Positions 7,652-14,733 of a stretch of 17,673 bases of DNA are shown here, piece after piece. The notes below the pieces were generated by a model. That model was not told the origin of the DNA. It did no database searches and saw nothing but the letters and a program-made list of their open reading frames with translations. The position numbers and the translations under genes are program-made. Where the stretch lies: NCBI GenBank assembly GCA_964343195.1, contig CAYFIR010000136.1:1-17673 (forward strand), written 5' to 3'. How positions within the stretch are numbered: the stretch's first letter is position 1; the number at the start of each line of letters is the position of its first letter. This DNA comes from CAYVAP01 sp964343195 (GTDB lineage: Bacteria > Bacteroidota > Bacteroidia > J057).

Positions 7652-9967
7652 ATGTCCCAAATCAATCGCCGGAAATTCATCGTCCAGGCCGGACTGATGG
7701 GAACCTATATCGCAACCATGGCAGGCTGTACCCTTACTTCCAACTCTCCGACCGAAGCATCACCCGTTGGCGTCTCTTTAGGCAAGCTCCAGGCAAACGA
7801 AGACCTTTTCGCCTACATCAAACGACAAAAGGGCAAACTGGACCTCGACCTTTACCGGCAGATCATCGGCGCGGCCAATGAATTCAAGGAAGGCGATCAG
7901 ACACTTGGTATTGCTGCGCAAAACGAAGAAAGCCGCCAACGAGCTCGTCAATTGCTGGCTGCCACGAAGATTGGGGATCTGGACCAGTACCGACTGTTCG
8001 AAGATGAGTTGCAGGTATTGATTGATGCATCCGTTGATCCAGAGACGCATGCGACGCTGACCGACTGGACCTTGGGCGAATTGAAAACCTTTGTTCTCAC
8101 CAAGCCAGAACCGGAGATCAAAGCCATAATGCCAGGCCTATCCAGCGACGTAATCGGCTGTCTCGTCAAGTTGATGAGCAACGAAGAATTGATCCAGGTA
8201 GGGCAAAAAGTCTTCAATCCTTTGCCCGGTAGCAAGATCGGCAGCAAAGGCTACCTCAGCGCCCGCATCCAGCCCAACTCTCCCACCGACAACATCGACG
8301 ACATCGTCTGGCAGGTCTTTGACGCCTGGTCCTACGCCGTCGGCGACCTGGTGCTGGGCACCAATCCCGTTTCAAGCGAGGTGGAATCCGTTGCCGCCAT
8401 CGAAAGTGCCTTGCACGATATCCTGACGACCTTCAGCCTGACGGAAACCCTGCCCAACTGCGTCCTTTCCCACATAGACATACAGGCCGAGGTAGAAGCC
8501 CAGCAGCCTGGCACCACGGGCATCTGGTTCCAGAGCCTCGCCGGAACGGTCAACGCCAACCAGACCTTCGACGTCAGCATCGACAAAATGCTGGCCCATG
8601 TGAACCAGCGACAGGGTCGCTACGGCCTCTACGCCGAGACCGGACAGGGAGCCGACTTCACCAACGGCCACGGCGAAGGCTTTGACATGGTGGTGCATGA
8701 AGCGAGAAAATATGGCTTCGTCCGCGCCCTCAAGCAGCGTATGCCCGAGGACACCTGGGTGCATCTCAACGACGTTGCAGGCTTCATCGGCCCGGAGGTC
8801 TTCAAGTCTCGTGAACAACTGGTGCGCTGCTGCCTGGAAGACACGGTGATGGGAAAACTCCACGGCTTGCCCATCGGGCTGGACATCTGCACGACGCTGC
8901 ACATGGACGTTTCGCTCAGTGATCTGGACTGGTGCATCGACCAGATCATGCCCGCCAATCCGGCTTACCTGATGGCCCTGCCCACCAAGAACGACCCCAT
9001 GCTGAGCTACCTGACGACATCGTTTAGCGACCACGTGCGCATCCGCGAGCAGTTTGGGTACAAGGTCAATGACGCAATGTGGGCCTTCTTTCAGCGGCTC
9101 GGTGTGATCGATTCTGAGGGCAATCCCACCCAGCATTTCGGTGACCCGATCTGGGTCTATCAGCAATACCTCCGAGCCAAAGGCGATACCCGTTCCCAGT
9201 CGGCTATCTACGCCGAGGGCCACCAAAAGCTCAGCGAAATTCGCGACCGGGGTGTTCCCATCGCTGAAGGCCACGGCGAAGAAATCTGGCAGTTGCCTCC
9301 GGCGCTGGATCAGGAAATCAGGGATTTGTACGCCGACGCCAAGGAAAGCATCTGGACAGAGCTATCGCCAGACTTCGCTCAACAAATCGTGGGTGCGCTG
9401 CCTATCGTCACCCATTCTGCCGACCGGGTGGACTACGTCTATCACCCCGAGTCAGGCGAAAAGCTCAGTTCTGACGCCATTGAGCAGCTACGCGCCCTCC
9501 GCGATAGCTGGGGCGGGGAAATCCCCGACCTGCAACTCATCGTCTCCGACGGTTTAAATCCCCGCGCCCTGATGGACGAAGGCCATTTGCAGCCTTATCT
9601 GGACGCTCTGGCTTCAGCCACTGAGGAAGCCGGGCTAAACCTGGGCAGCCAGCCCCTACTAATCACCTACGGGCGAGTACGCGCAGGTTATGCCTGTGGC
9701 GAGAGGCTCTTCCGAGGCAGCAACTCCGACCGCCAGAAGCGTGGCATCATCCACCTCATCGGCGAGCGCCCCGGCTCCGGCCACCACAACTACTCGGTCT
9801 ATCTGACCGTAACCGACGTCGCCACCTGGTCCCGACCCGGCAAAGTCGATCATGACATCACCAGGGTGATTTCGGGGATTTCTGATACGGCGCTTGCGCC
9901 GGAGGAGGCAGCGCGAAGAACGGTGCGGATGGTGGAAACCCTTTTTACTGAGCACATGAAAGGATAA
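7652..9967 (+). CDS. Fused ethanolamine ammonia-lyase (EutB-EutC) with Tat/lipoprotein signal
   Basis: A 771-residue protein. EutB and EutC form the adenosylcobalamin-dependent lyase that converts ethanolamine to acetaldehyde and ammonia; here both are in one chain. The EutB-like part spans about 45-505, with SARIQPN (203-209), GTNPV (236-240), YAETGQG (327-333), GFIGPE (377-382) and GLD (409-411). Arg205, Gln207, Asn238, Glu329 and Asp411 match the substrate-binding residues Arg160, Gln162, Asn193, Glu287 and Asp362 of E. coli EutB, so activity is plausible. The EutC-like part spans about 520-771 (LIVSDGLN at 629-636, TYGRVR at 672-677, LIGERPG at 702-708). The N-terminus reads MSQINRRKFIVQAGLMG, a twin-arginine motif, then TMAGC with Cys26 as candidate lipidation site. 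This start is preferred to one 39 codons upstream, whose extension is proline-rich, unlike the family, and would hide the signal. The enzyme is normally cytoplasmic, so export is unexpected. No other eut gene is nearby. Confidence 0.9.
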   Translation: MSQINRRKFIVQAGLMGTYIATMAGCTLTSNSPTEASPVGVSLGKLQANEDLFAYIKRQKGKLDLDLYRQIIGAANEFKEGDQTLGIAAQNEESRQRARQLLAATKIGDLDQYRLFEDELQVLIDASVDPETHATLTDWTLGELKTFVLTKPEPEIKAIMPGLSSDVIGCLVKLMSNEELIQVGQKVFNPLPGSKIGSKGYLSARIQPNSPTDNIDDIVWQVFDAWSYAVGDLVLGTNPVSSEVESVAAIESALHDILTTFSLTETLPNCVLSHIDIQAEVEAQQPGTTGIWFQSLAGTVNANQTFDVSIDKMLAHVNQRQGRYGLYAETGQGADFTNGHGEGFDMVVHEARKYGFVRALKQRMPEDTWVHLNDVAGFIGPEVFKSREQLVRCCLEDTVMGKLHGLPIGLDICTTLHMDVSLSDLDWCIDQIMPANPAYLMALPTKNDPMLSYLTTSFSDHVRIREQFGYKVNDAMWAFFQRLGVIDSEGNPTQHFGDPIWVYQQYLRAKGDTRSQSAIYAEGHQKLSEIRDRGVPIAEGHGEEIWQLPPALDQEIRDLYADAKESIWTELSPDFAQQIVGALPIVTHSADRVDYVYHPESGEKLSSDAIEQLRALRDSWGGEIPDLQLIVSDGLNPRALMDEGHLQPYLDALASATEEAGLNLGSQPLLITYGRVRAGYACGERLFRGSNSDRQKRGIIHLIGERPGSGHHNYSVYLTVTDVATWSRPGKVDHDITRVISGISDTALAPEEAARRTVRMVETLFTEHMKG

Positions 9968-9983
9968 ACAATGCGTGCTAAAA

Positions 9984-10041
9984 TTTTTTGCCCATTGCTA
10001 AAAAAATGCCGATCATTGCTCAAAACGATCACGGCAAAAAA
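9984..10041. other. Inverted repeat / hairpin between eutBC and radA
   Basis: TTTTTTGCC (9984-9992) is the exact inverse of GGCAAAAAA (10033-10041). Nested inside, TGCCGATC (10007-10014) pairs with GATCACGGCA (10027-10036), leaving two bases bulged. On the plus strand the stem is followed by A rather than T. On the minus strand it is followed by seven T, so it has terminator form only for leftward transcription. No minus-strand gene lies to its right, so its role is unclear. Confidence 0.5.
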
Positions 10042-10047
10042 GCCTAC

Positions 10048-10077
10048 TGATCCCTGTCCCCTGAACAATGATCCCTG
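10048..10077. repeat. Direct repeat TGATCCCTG just upstream of radA
   Basis: TGATCCCTG occurs at 10048-10056 and 10069-10077, with the related CCCCTGA between them. The second copy ends 4 bp before the radA ATG. It may be a small repeat remnant or part of the radA leader. Confidence 0.6.
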
Positions 10078-10081
10078 AAAA

Positions 10082-11464
10082 ATGGCCAAACCCAAAAAGA
10101 TATTCGTCTGTCAGAGTTGTGGAGCCGAAACCGTAAAATGGGCCGGGCAATGCCCTTCCTGCAATGCCTGGGGAACCATCGTCGAAGAGGTCCTCGACAG
10201 CCGTCAGCCCAAGATCTCGACCACGCCCCAGGGCAACGCTACCGACTGGGCGGGACGCAGCCAACCAACTCTGCTCCAGGACATTACCACACAGCAGGAA
10301 GCCCGCGTTCAGACGCCCGACGACGAAATGAACCGCGTCCTGGGCGGTGGCATGGTGCCGGGAGCGGCCATGCTGATCGGCGGGGAGCCGGGCATCGGCA
10401 AGAGTACGCTGTTGCTGCAATTGGCGCTGCAACTGGCCCCTCGCAAGGTGCTATACTGCTCCGGCGAGGAATCGGCCAGTCAGATCCGCATGCGAGCCGA
10501 GCGCATCCCGCACAACAACGACCAACTCTACGTCGCCGCCGAGCCCAATCTCGACCGCATCCTCGACTTCATCGGGCAGTACCAGCCCAATCTGGTGGTG
10601 ATCGACTCGATTCAGACGCTTTATTCTGACGCATTGGACTCCGCGCCGGGCAGTGTGTCGCAGATCCGCGAGTGTGCCGCACGGGTGATTCGTGCCGCCA
10701 AGGAATTGTCCATTCCGATCTTTTTGGTGGGCCACATCACCAAGGAGGGCAGCCTGGCCGGCCCCAAGGTGCTGGAGCACATGGTCGATACCGTGCTGAC
10801 CTTCGAGGGCGATCAGCACCACAGTTACCGGCTGGTACGCACCAGCAAAAATCGCTTTGGCTCGACCATGGAGATCGGCATCTACGAAATGCTGGCTAGC
10901 GGCCTGCGCGAGGTGAGCAACCCTTCGGAGATTTTCCTGAGCAGTGGGGAAGAAGCCTTCAGCGGGGTGTCCATCGCGGCGACCATGGAGGGCATGCGCC
11001 CCCTGCTGATCGAAACCCAGGCATTGGTGAGCCCCATGGCATTTGGAACCGCGCAGCGCTCCGCAACGGGATTTGACCTGCGGCGGCTTAACATGCTGCT
11101 GGCCGTACTGGAAAAGCGCTGCGGCTTCAAACTGGGGGTACAGGATGTCTTCGTCAACATCACGGGCGGTCTGAAGGTGGAAGACCCAGCCGTGGATTTG
11201 GGGCTGGTATGTGCCATTATTTCATCGTTGCATGACCTGACGGTCCCGCGTAGGACGGCTTTTGCAGCAGAGGTGGGGTTGTCCGGAGAAATTCGGGCCG
11301 TTACCCGCCTGGAACCCCGCATTGCCGAGGCAGAGAAACTGGGCTTTGAACGCATTTTCGTGGCCGAAAGTCAGGCTACAGGCCTTTCGCGGCAATACAA
11401 GCAGATCGAGGTGCGGGGAGTGAGCCGGTTGGATGCGGTGTTTAGGGGAGTGTTTGGGCAGTGA
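10082..11464 (+). CDS. radA: DNA repair protein RadA/Sms
   Basis: A 460-residue cytoplasmic RecA-like ATPase that promotes branch migration during homologous recombination and repair. All family hallmarks are visible. The N-terminal zinc finger has Cys10, Cys13, Cys24 and Cys27. The Walker A motif GEPGIGKST is at 101-109 and the Walker B segment LVVIDS at 171-176. The RadA-specific KNRFG motif is at 256-260, and a Lon-protease-like C-terminal domain spans about 285-460 (DVFVNITGG, VDLGLVCAI, AEVGLSGEIR). Length is normal for the family and the ATG immediately precedes the zinc finger. It lies 114 bp downstream of the eutBC fusion on the same strand; co-transcription is possible but not shown. 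A heptamer repeat array begins 5 bp after the stop codon. Confidence 0.97.
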   Translation: MAKPKKIFVCQSCGAETVKWAGQCPSCNAWGTIVEEVLDSRQPKISTTPQGNATDWAGRSQPTLLQDITTQQEARVQTPDDEMNRVLGGGMVPGAAMLIGGEPGIGKSTLLLQLALQLAPRKVLYCSGEESASQIRMRAERIPHNNDQLYVAAEPNLDRILDFIGQYQPNLVVIDSIQTLYSDALDSAPGSVSQIRECAARVIRAAKELSIPIFLVGHITKEGSLAGPKVLEHMVDTVLTFEGDQHHSYRLVRTSKNRFGSTMEIGIYEMLASGLREVSNPSEIFLSSGEEAFSGVSIAATMEGMRPLLIETQALVSPMAFGTAQRSATGFDLRRLNMLLAVLEKRCGFKLGVQDVFVNITGGLKVEDPAVDLGLVCAIISSLHDLTVPRRTAFAAEVGLSGEIRAVTRLEPRIAEAEKLGFERIFVAESQATGLSRQYKQIEVRGVSRLDAVFRGVFGQ

Positions 11465-11468
11465 GTAG

Positions 11469-11503
11469 TAATTCGTAATTCGTAATTCGTAATTCGTAAT
11501 TGG
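11469..11503. repeat. Heptanucleotide tandem repeat, TAATTCG x4 plus TAATTGG
   Basis: Four perfect TAATTCG copies (11469-11496) are closed by a variant unit TAATTGG. The array starts 5 bp after the radA stop. Both the unit (one purine different) and the closing TTGG variant match the array at 1-49. No clear terminator was found for radA in the 63 bp that follow. Confidence 0.95.
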
Positions 11504-11567
11504 ATTACTTCTGGGGCTCCGCTGGGTTTCGGACTCCGATCCGCCCCACCCTATTGCTTCAAATAGA

Positions 11568-12107
11568 TCAGGAGATCATACTCAACAGCTTTTTCACGGT
11601 ATTGAGATTTCTCGCGGTCATGGTCGCTGTGGGAAAGACCTTATGCATTTTACCGACCAGTTTTGAGCGACCGATGCCATCAGGAGCGTAGAGGTAAAAT
11701 ACCTTATTGATAAGCTGATACTGCTCTGATTCCGCCTTGAGGGATTCCAACAAGTCATAATCGACTGTTGTGGGTTCCTCTTCCAAAAAGAAAAAATGCA
11801 CCTGCTTACCCTGCTCCGGATCATAGGGATTATGGGCTGCGGCTTCCTCAATATCTGCCTGGCTGAGCACAAAAACCGCTGGCCTGAAGCCAAATTGCTG
11901 TTCAATCAGTTGTCCTATTTCCTCTTCCGGATTGGTGGGGTATTGTAGCACCACGTTTCCACTTTGAATGTAGGTTTTCACCTGCTGAAACCCATTTGCC
12001 TCCAGCAGCTTGGTTAGCTCCTTCATGGGAACGATGTGCTTTCCTCCTACATTAATTCCTCTTAATAGTACAATCCAGGTTTCCATTTGATTGGGGTTAG
12101 TCGACAT
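11568..12107 (-). CDS. DUF1697 family protein
   Basis: A 179-residue soluble protein. It carries the DUF1697 signature near the N-terminus (LLRGINVGGK at 14-23), then YIQSGNVVL (46-54), and ends with GIGRSKL and TARNLNTVKKL, matching the family C-terminal pattern. The biochemical role of DUF1697 is not established to my knowledge. The start is uncertain: a second ATG at 12086 (METWIVLLRG) is closer to the usual family start, and a candidate -7 box at 12121-12128 would leave only a few leader bases before 12107 but about 30 before 12086. It lies 52 bp downstream of the membrane-anchored unknown gene on the same strand, so a shared transcript is possible. It converges with radA. Confidence 0.88.
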   Translation of the reverse strand: MSTNPNQMETWIVLLRGINVGGKHIVPMKELTKLLEANGFQQVKTYIQSGNVVLQYPTNPEEEIGQLIEQQFGFRPAVFVLSQADIEEAAAHNPYDPEQGKQVHFFFLEEEPTTVDYDLLESLKAESEQYQLINKVFYLYAPDGIGRSKLVGKMHKVFPTATMTARNLNTVKKLLSMIS

Positions 12108-12120
12108 TCAGGAAATCAGC

Positions 12121-12128
12121 TAAAGATA
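12121..12128 (-). promoter_or_regulatory. Candidate -7 promoter box for the DUF1697 gene
   Basis: On the minus strand the sequence reads TATCTTTA, one mismatch from TAnnTTTG. It lies in the 52-bp gap upstream of the DUF1697 gene. No good -33 TTTG box accompanies it, so the call is tentative. Confidence 0.35.
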
Positions 12129-12159
12129 CGAAGGCATCAGACTTCGAACTGATAGGATC

Positions 12160-12759
12160 TTATCCCCCCTGATTCACCCATCGGTATTGGCCATTGGCAT
12201 AGACGACCAATCCCCCTCCCGCTTCGCTACGGCGCAGGAAAATCGCCGGATGATTCAAATTGATTATTTGCTCACCGACAATTTCACCATCCTCCACGAG
12301 GACTTCATAAGATTCTGCGTCAAATACCAGCCCCCAATAATCCACCCAATCGAAGTCATCGCTCAGGTAGTCAAAAGGCTCTCCCAGCCCGATTCGGGTT
12401 TCAGCCTTGCTCGCGCCATCCACGATGAGCAGCCCGGTCTTGTCGTTTTCTTCTGTGAAAATCACCTGCTCGGCCTGACCATCCCCTGTAAGGTCAACCT
12501 CAAGCGTGTCTGACAGCTCATACAACTCGTAGCGGTCAAAGGAAATGGCCAAATCCTGCTCATAGAAAGCCCTTTCCTGTTTGGAATAGCCATTGGAAAA
12601 GTCAAGAGAATCATCCGGAATGCCTAGCACTTCATCATTTGCTGGAAACTGCGCTAAAGTCCGCCAAACCAGATAACCCAATAACAGCAATCCCATTGCC
12701 AAGAATGCAGGTGAGTAGCGCTTTATAAATCGCTGCCATGCAGAAGTTTGGAAGTTCAT
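12160..12759 (-). CDS. Membrane-anchored protein of unknown function
   Basis: A 199-residue protein I do not recognise. Residues 1-15 are basic and aromatic. A single hydrophobic segment at about 17-33 (SPAFLAMGLLLLGYLVW) should be an uncleaved signal anchor. The rest is strongly acidic and would face the periplasm. DLTGDGQAE (89-97) resembles the D-x-TGDG-x-x-D calcium-binding loops of VCBS/FG-GAP repeat proteins, and the following VIFTEEN...GLLIVDG fits one such beta repeat. The frame is closed cleanly by TAA, and the anchor followed by an ordered domain argues for a real gene. On the minus strand TAAGTTTA lies only 4 bp before the ATG, so a leaderless transcript is conceivable. It diverges from lpdA across 175 bp in which I see no strong promoter. 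Confidence 0.75.
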   Translation of the reverse strand: MNFQTSAWQRFIKRYSPAFLAMGLLLLGYLVWRTLAQFPANDEVLGIPDDSLDFSNGYSKQERAFYEQDLAISFDRYELYELSDTLEVDLTGDGQAEQVIFTEENDKTGLLIVDGASKAETRIGLGEPFDYLSDDFDWVDYWGLVFDAESYEVLVEDGEIVGEQIINLNHPAIFLRRSEAGGGLVVYANGQYRWVNQGG

Positions 12760-12934
12760 GGGATAAACTTACGCATCAGGTCTCAATTGAAAAATCATCG
12801 GGAAGCCTCCCTTTTTCAAAAAAATTTACCTCTACCTATCAATATATGTAAATTGCTCTGCCTGCTTGGAAAGGGGAACAAAAACTCCGAACTAAGCTAT
12901 CCGTAAGACATATTCGACAAATTCAATCACACAC

Positions 12935-14350
12935 ATGTCATCTCAACAATACGACGTTACCATAATCGGCTCTGGACCCGGTGGCTACGTTGCCGCCATC
13001 CGCGCTGCTCAGTTGGGCCTCAAAACGGCTCTTATAGAAAAGAATCCCAGCCTTGGCGGAACCTGCCTCAATGTAGGCTGCATTCCTTCCAAGGCCTTGC
13101 TTGACAGCACCGAGCACTTTTTCCAGGCCAAACACCAGTTTGCCGAGCACGGCATTCAGATCAATGCCCCCAAGATCGACATGGAGCAGATGATCAAGCG
13201 CAAGGCTGAGGTCGTCTCCAAGACCGTACAGGGCGTGGATTTCCTGATGAAGAAGAACAAGATCGACGTGCTCAAGGGCCTCGGTTCCTTCGTAGACAAA
13301 AACACCATCAAAATCACCGCAGAGGACGGCTCTACCTCCGAAATCAAGTCTGACAAGACCATCATCGCCACGGGATCTGAAGTGGCACAGCTTCCCGGCA
13401 TCGAAATCGATGGTACCCACATCATCGGCTCCACCGAGGCGCTGGAACTGACCAAGCTGCCCAAGACCATGATCGTAATTGGTGGCGGGGTGATTGCTTC
13501 CGAAATGGCTTCTGTATTCGGTCGCCTGGGCACCAAAATCACCACCATCGAGTTCATGGATCGCCTGATCCCAACGATGGATGGCGCATTGGGCAAAGAA
13601 CTCGCCAAAGTGCTGAAGAAGGAACTCGATTACGAAGTGTTCTTTAACCACAAGGCTACTGGAGCCAAGGTTAGCCGCAACAAGGTGATCGTTACTGCTG
13701 AGGACATGAAGAAAGGGGAAGAGGTCGAATTCAAGGCTGACATCTGCCTGATGGCTGTGGGTCGCCGCCCTTATACGGATGGCCTTGGCCTGGAAAACAT
13801 CGGCATCGAAACCGACCGTGGCCGTATCCCCGTTGGCGACAACCTTGAAACCAGCGTTCCGGGTGTATATGCCATCGGAGACGTCGTTCGTGGCGCGATG
13901 CTGGCCCACAAGGCTTCTGAAGAAGGCGTTTTCGTCGCCGAGCACATCGCAGGGCAGCGTCCCCACATCAACTACCGCGCGATTCCCAACGTGGTGTACA
14001 CCTGGCCTGAAGTCGCCGGTGTGGGCTACACCGAGGAGGAGCTCAAGGAGAACAAAACCCCCTACAAGGCGGGTAAATTCCCCTTCATGGCCTCTGGGCG
14101 TGCCCGTGCCAGTATGGACGACAAATTTGGCTTTGTCAAGGTCCTCTCTCACAAGGAGACCGACGAAATCCTGGGCATGCACATCGTCGGCCCTCGCGCC
14201 GCTGACATGATCATGGAGGGTGTCATGGGCCTCGAATACCGCGCCAGCGCGGAAGATTTGGCGATCTTCTCTCACCCACACCCGACCTTCAGCGAATCGG
14301 TGAAGGAAGCCGCGATGGGGGCTACTGGCAACCGAACCATTCACATGTAG
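12935..14350 (+). CDS. lpdA: Dihydrolipoyl dehydrogenase (E3)
   Basis: A 471-residue FAD-dependent disulfide oxidoreductase. It reoxidises dihydrolipoamide with NAD in the pyruvate, 2-oxoglutarate and branched-chain 2-oxoacid dehydrogenase complexes and the glycine cleavage system. The FAD-binding Rossmann motif GSGPGG is at 12-17. The redox-active pair is in GGTCLNVGCIPSK (Cys44 and Cys49). An NAD-binding GGGVIASE follows near 183-190, then a second FAD contact VYAIGD. The C-terminal HPHPTFSE (447-454) supplies the catalytic His449 and Glu454. Length and start fit the family closely. It appears monocistronic: a terminator follows, and the upstream gene is divergent. E2/E1 partners are not in the window, so which complex it serves cannot be told. 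Confidence 0.97.
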   Translation: MSSQQYDVTIIGSGPGGYVAAIRAAQLGLKTALIEKNPSLGGTCLNVGCIPSKALLDSTEHFFQAKHQFAEHGIQINAPKIDMEQMIKRKAEVVSKTVQGVDFLMKKNKIDVLKGLGSFVDKNTIKITAEDGSTSEIKSDKTIIATGSEVAQLPGIEIDGTHIIGSTEALELTKLPKTMIVIGGGVIASEMASVFGRLGTKITTIEFMDRLIPTMDGALGKELAKVLKKELDYEVFFNHKATGAKVSRNKVIVTAEDMKKGEEVEFKADICLMAVGRRPYTDGLGLENIGIETDRGRIPVGDNLETSVPGVYAIGDVVRGAMLAHKASEEGVFVAEHIAGQRPHINYRAIPNVVYTWPEVAGVGYTEEELKENKTPYKAGKFPFMASGRARASMDDKFGFVKVLSHKETDEILGMHIVGPRAADMIMEGVMGLEYRASAEDLAIFSHPHPTFSESVKEAAMGATGNRTIHM

Positions 14351-14464
14351 GGGTGGTTAAACGAAAAAGGTATGAAGGATATGAGGAAATGGAGGGAAAG
14401 TGCTGGATGAACCCTTTATAACTTCATCTACTGCATCCCTTTCCTTGTACTAAGTAGTATGGAA

Positions 14465-14500
14465 ATGGGGTATGAGGCCTGGGCTTCATGCCCCATTTTT
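14465..14500 (+). terminator. Rho-independent terminator after lpdA
   Basis: ATGGGGTATGAGGC (14465-14478) pairs with GCTTCATGCCCCAT (14483-14496). The 14-bp stem includes two G-U pairs and has a CTGG loop, followed by a T-run to 14500. It lies about 115 bp after the lpdA stop. Confidence 0.88.
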
Positions 14501-14733
14501 CATCTCATACCTGGTGGAAAAATTCTACCAAAAGGCGAATAATAGATCCACAAACCGGAAACGCAGGAATTTCGTTGCTTGGGCAAACGAACCTAACCGC
14601 ATACCCTATGCTCTCCTTCCCTATCGCCCAATCTGGTATCAGTGGTCTTTTTCGCAGGGATGTGTCTTTGTCGCATCCGCTCGTGAGGCTTTTTAAGCCG
14701 AAACGCCGCGTCATGGCGTCTCCTGACGCTCGA

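Noticed and set aside
8372..9274. A 300-codon minus-strand open frame opposite eutBC
   Set aside because: The sense frame carries conserved EutB active-site residues throughout; the antisense product has no family features.
12938..14344. A 468-codon open frame on the minus strand, fully opposite lpdA
   Set aside because: Its translation is histidine/aspartate-rich with no recognisable motif, whereas the plus strand encodes a textbook dihydrolipoyl dehydrogenase over the same interval.
14488..14733. Upstream in-frame start for the WG-repeat protein
   Set aside because: The frame reaches back into the lpdA terminator hairpin and has no signal-like sequence; the ATG at 14734 starts a clean signal peptide.
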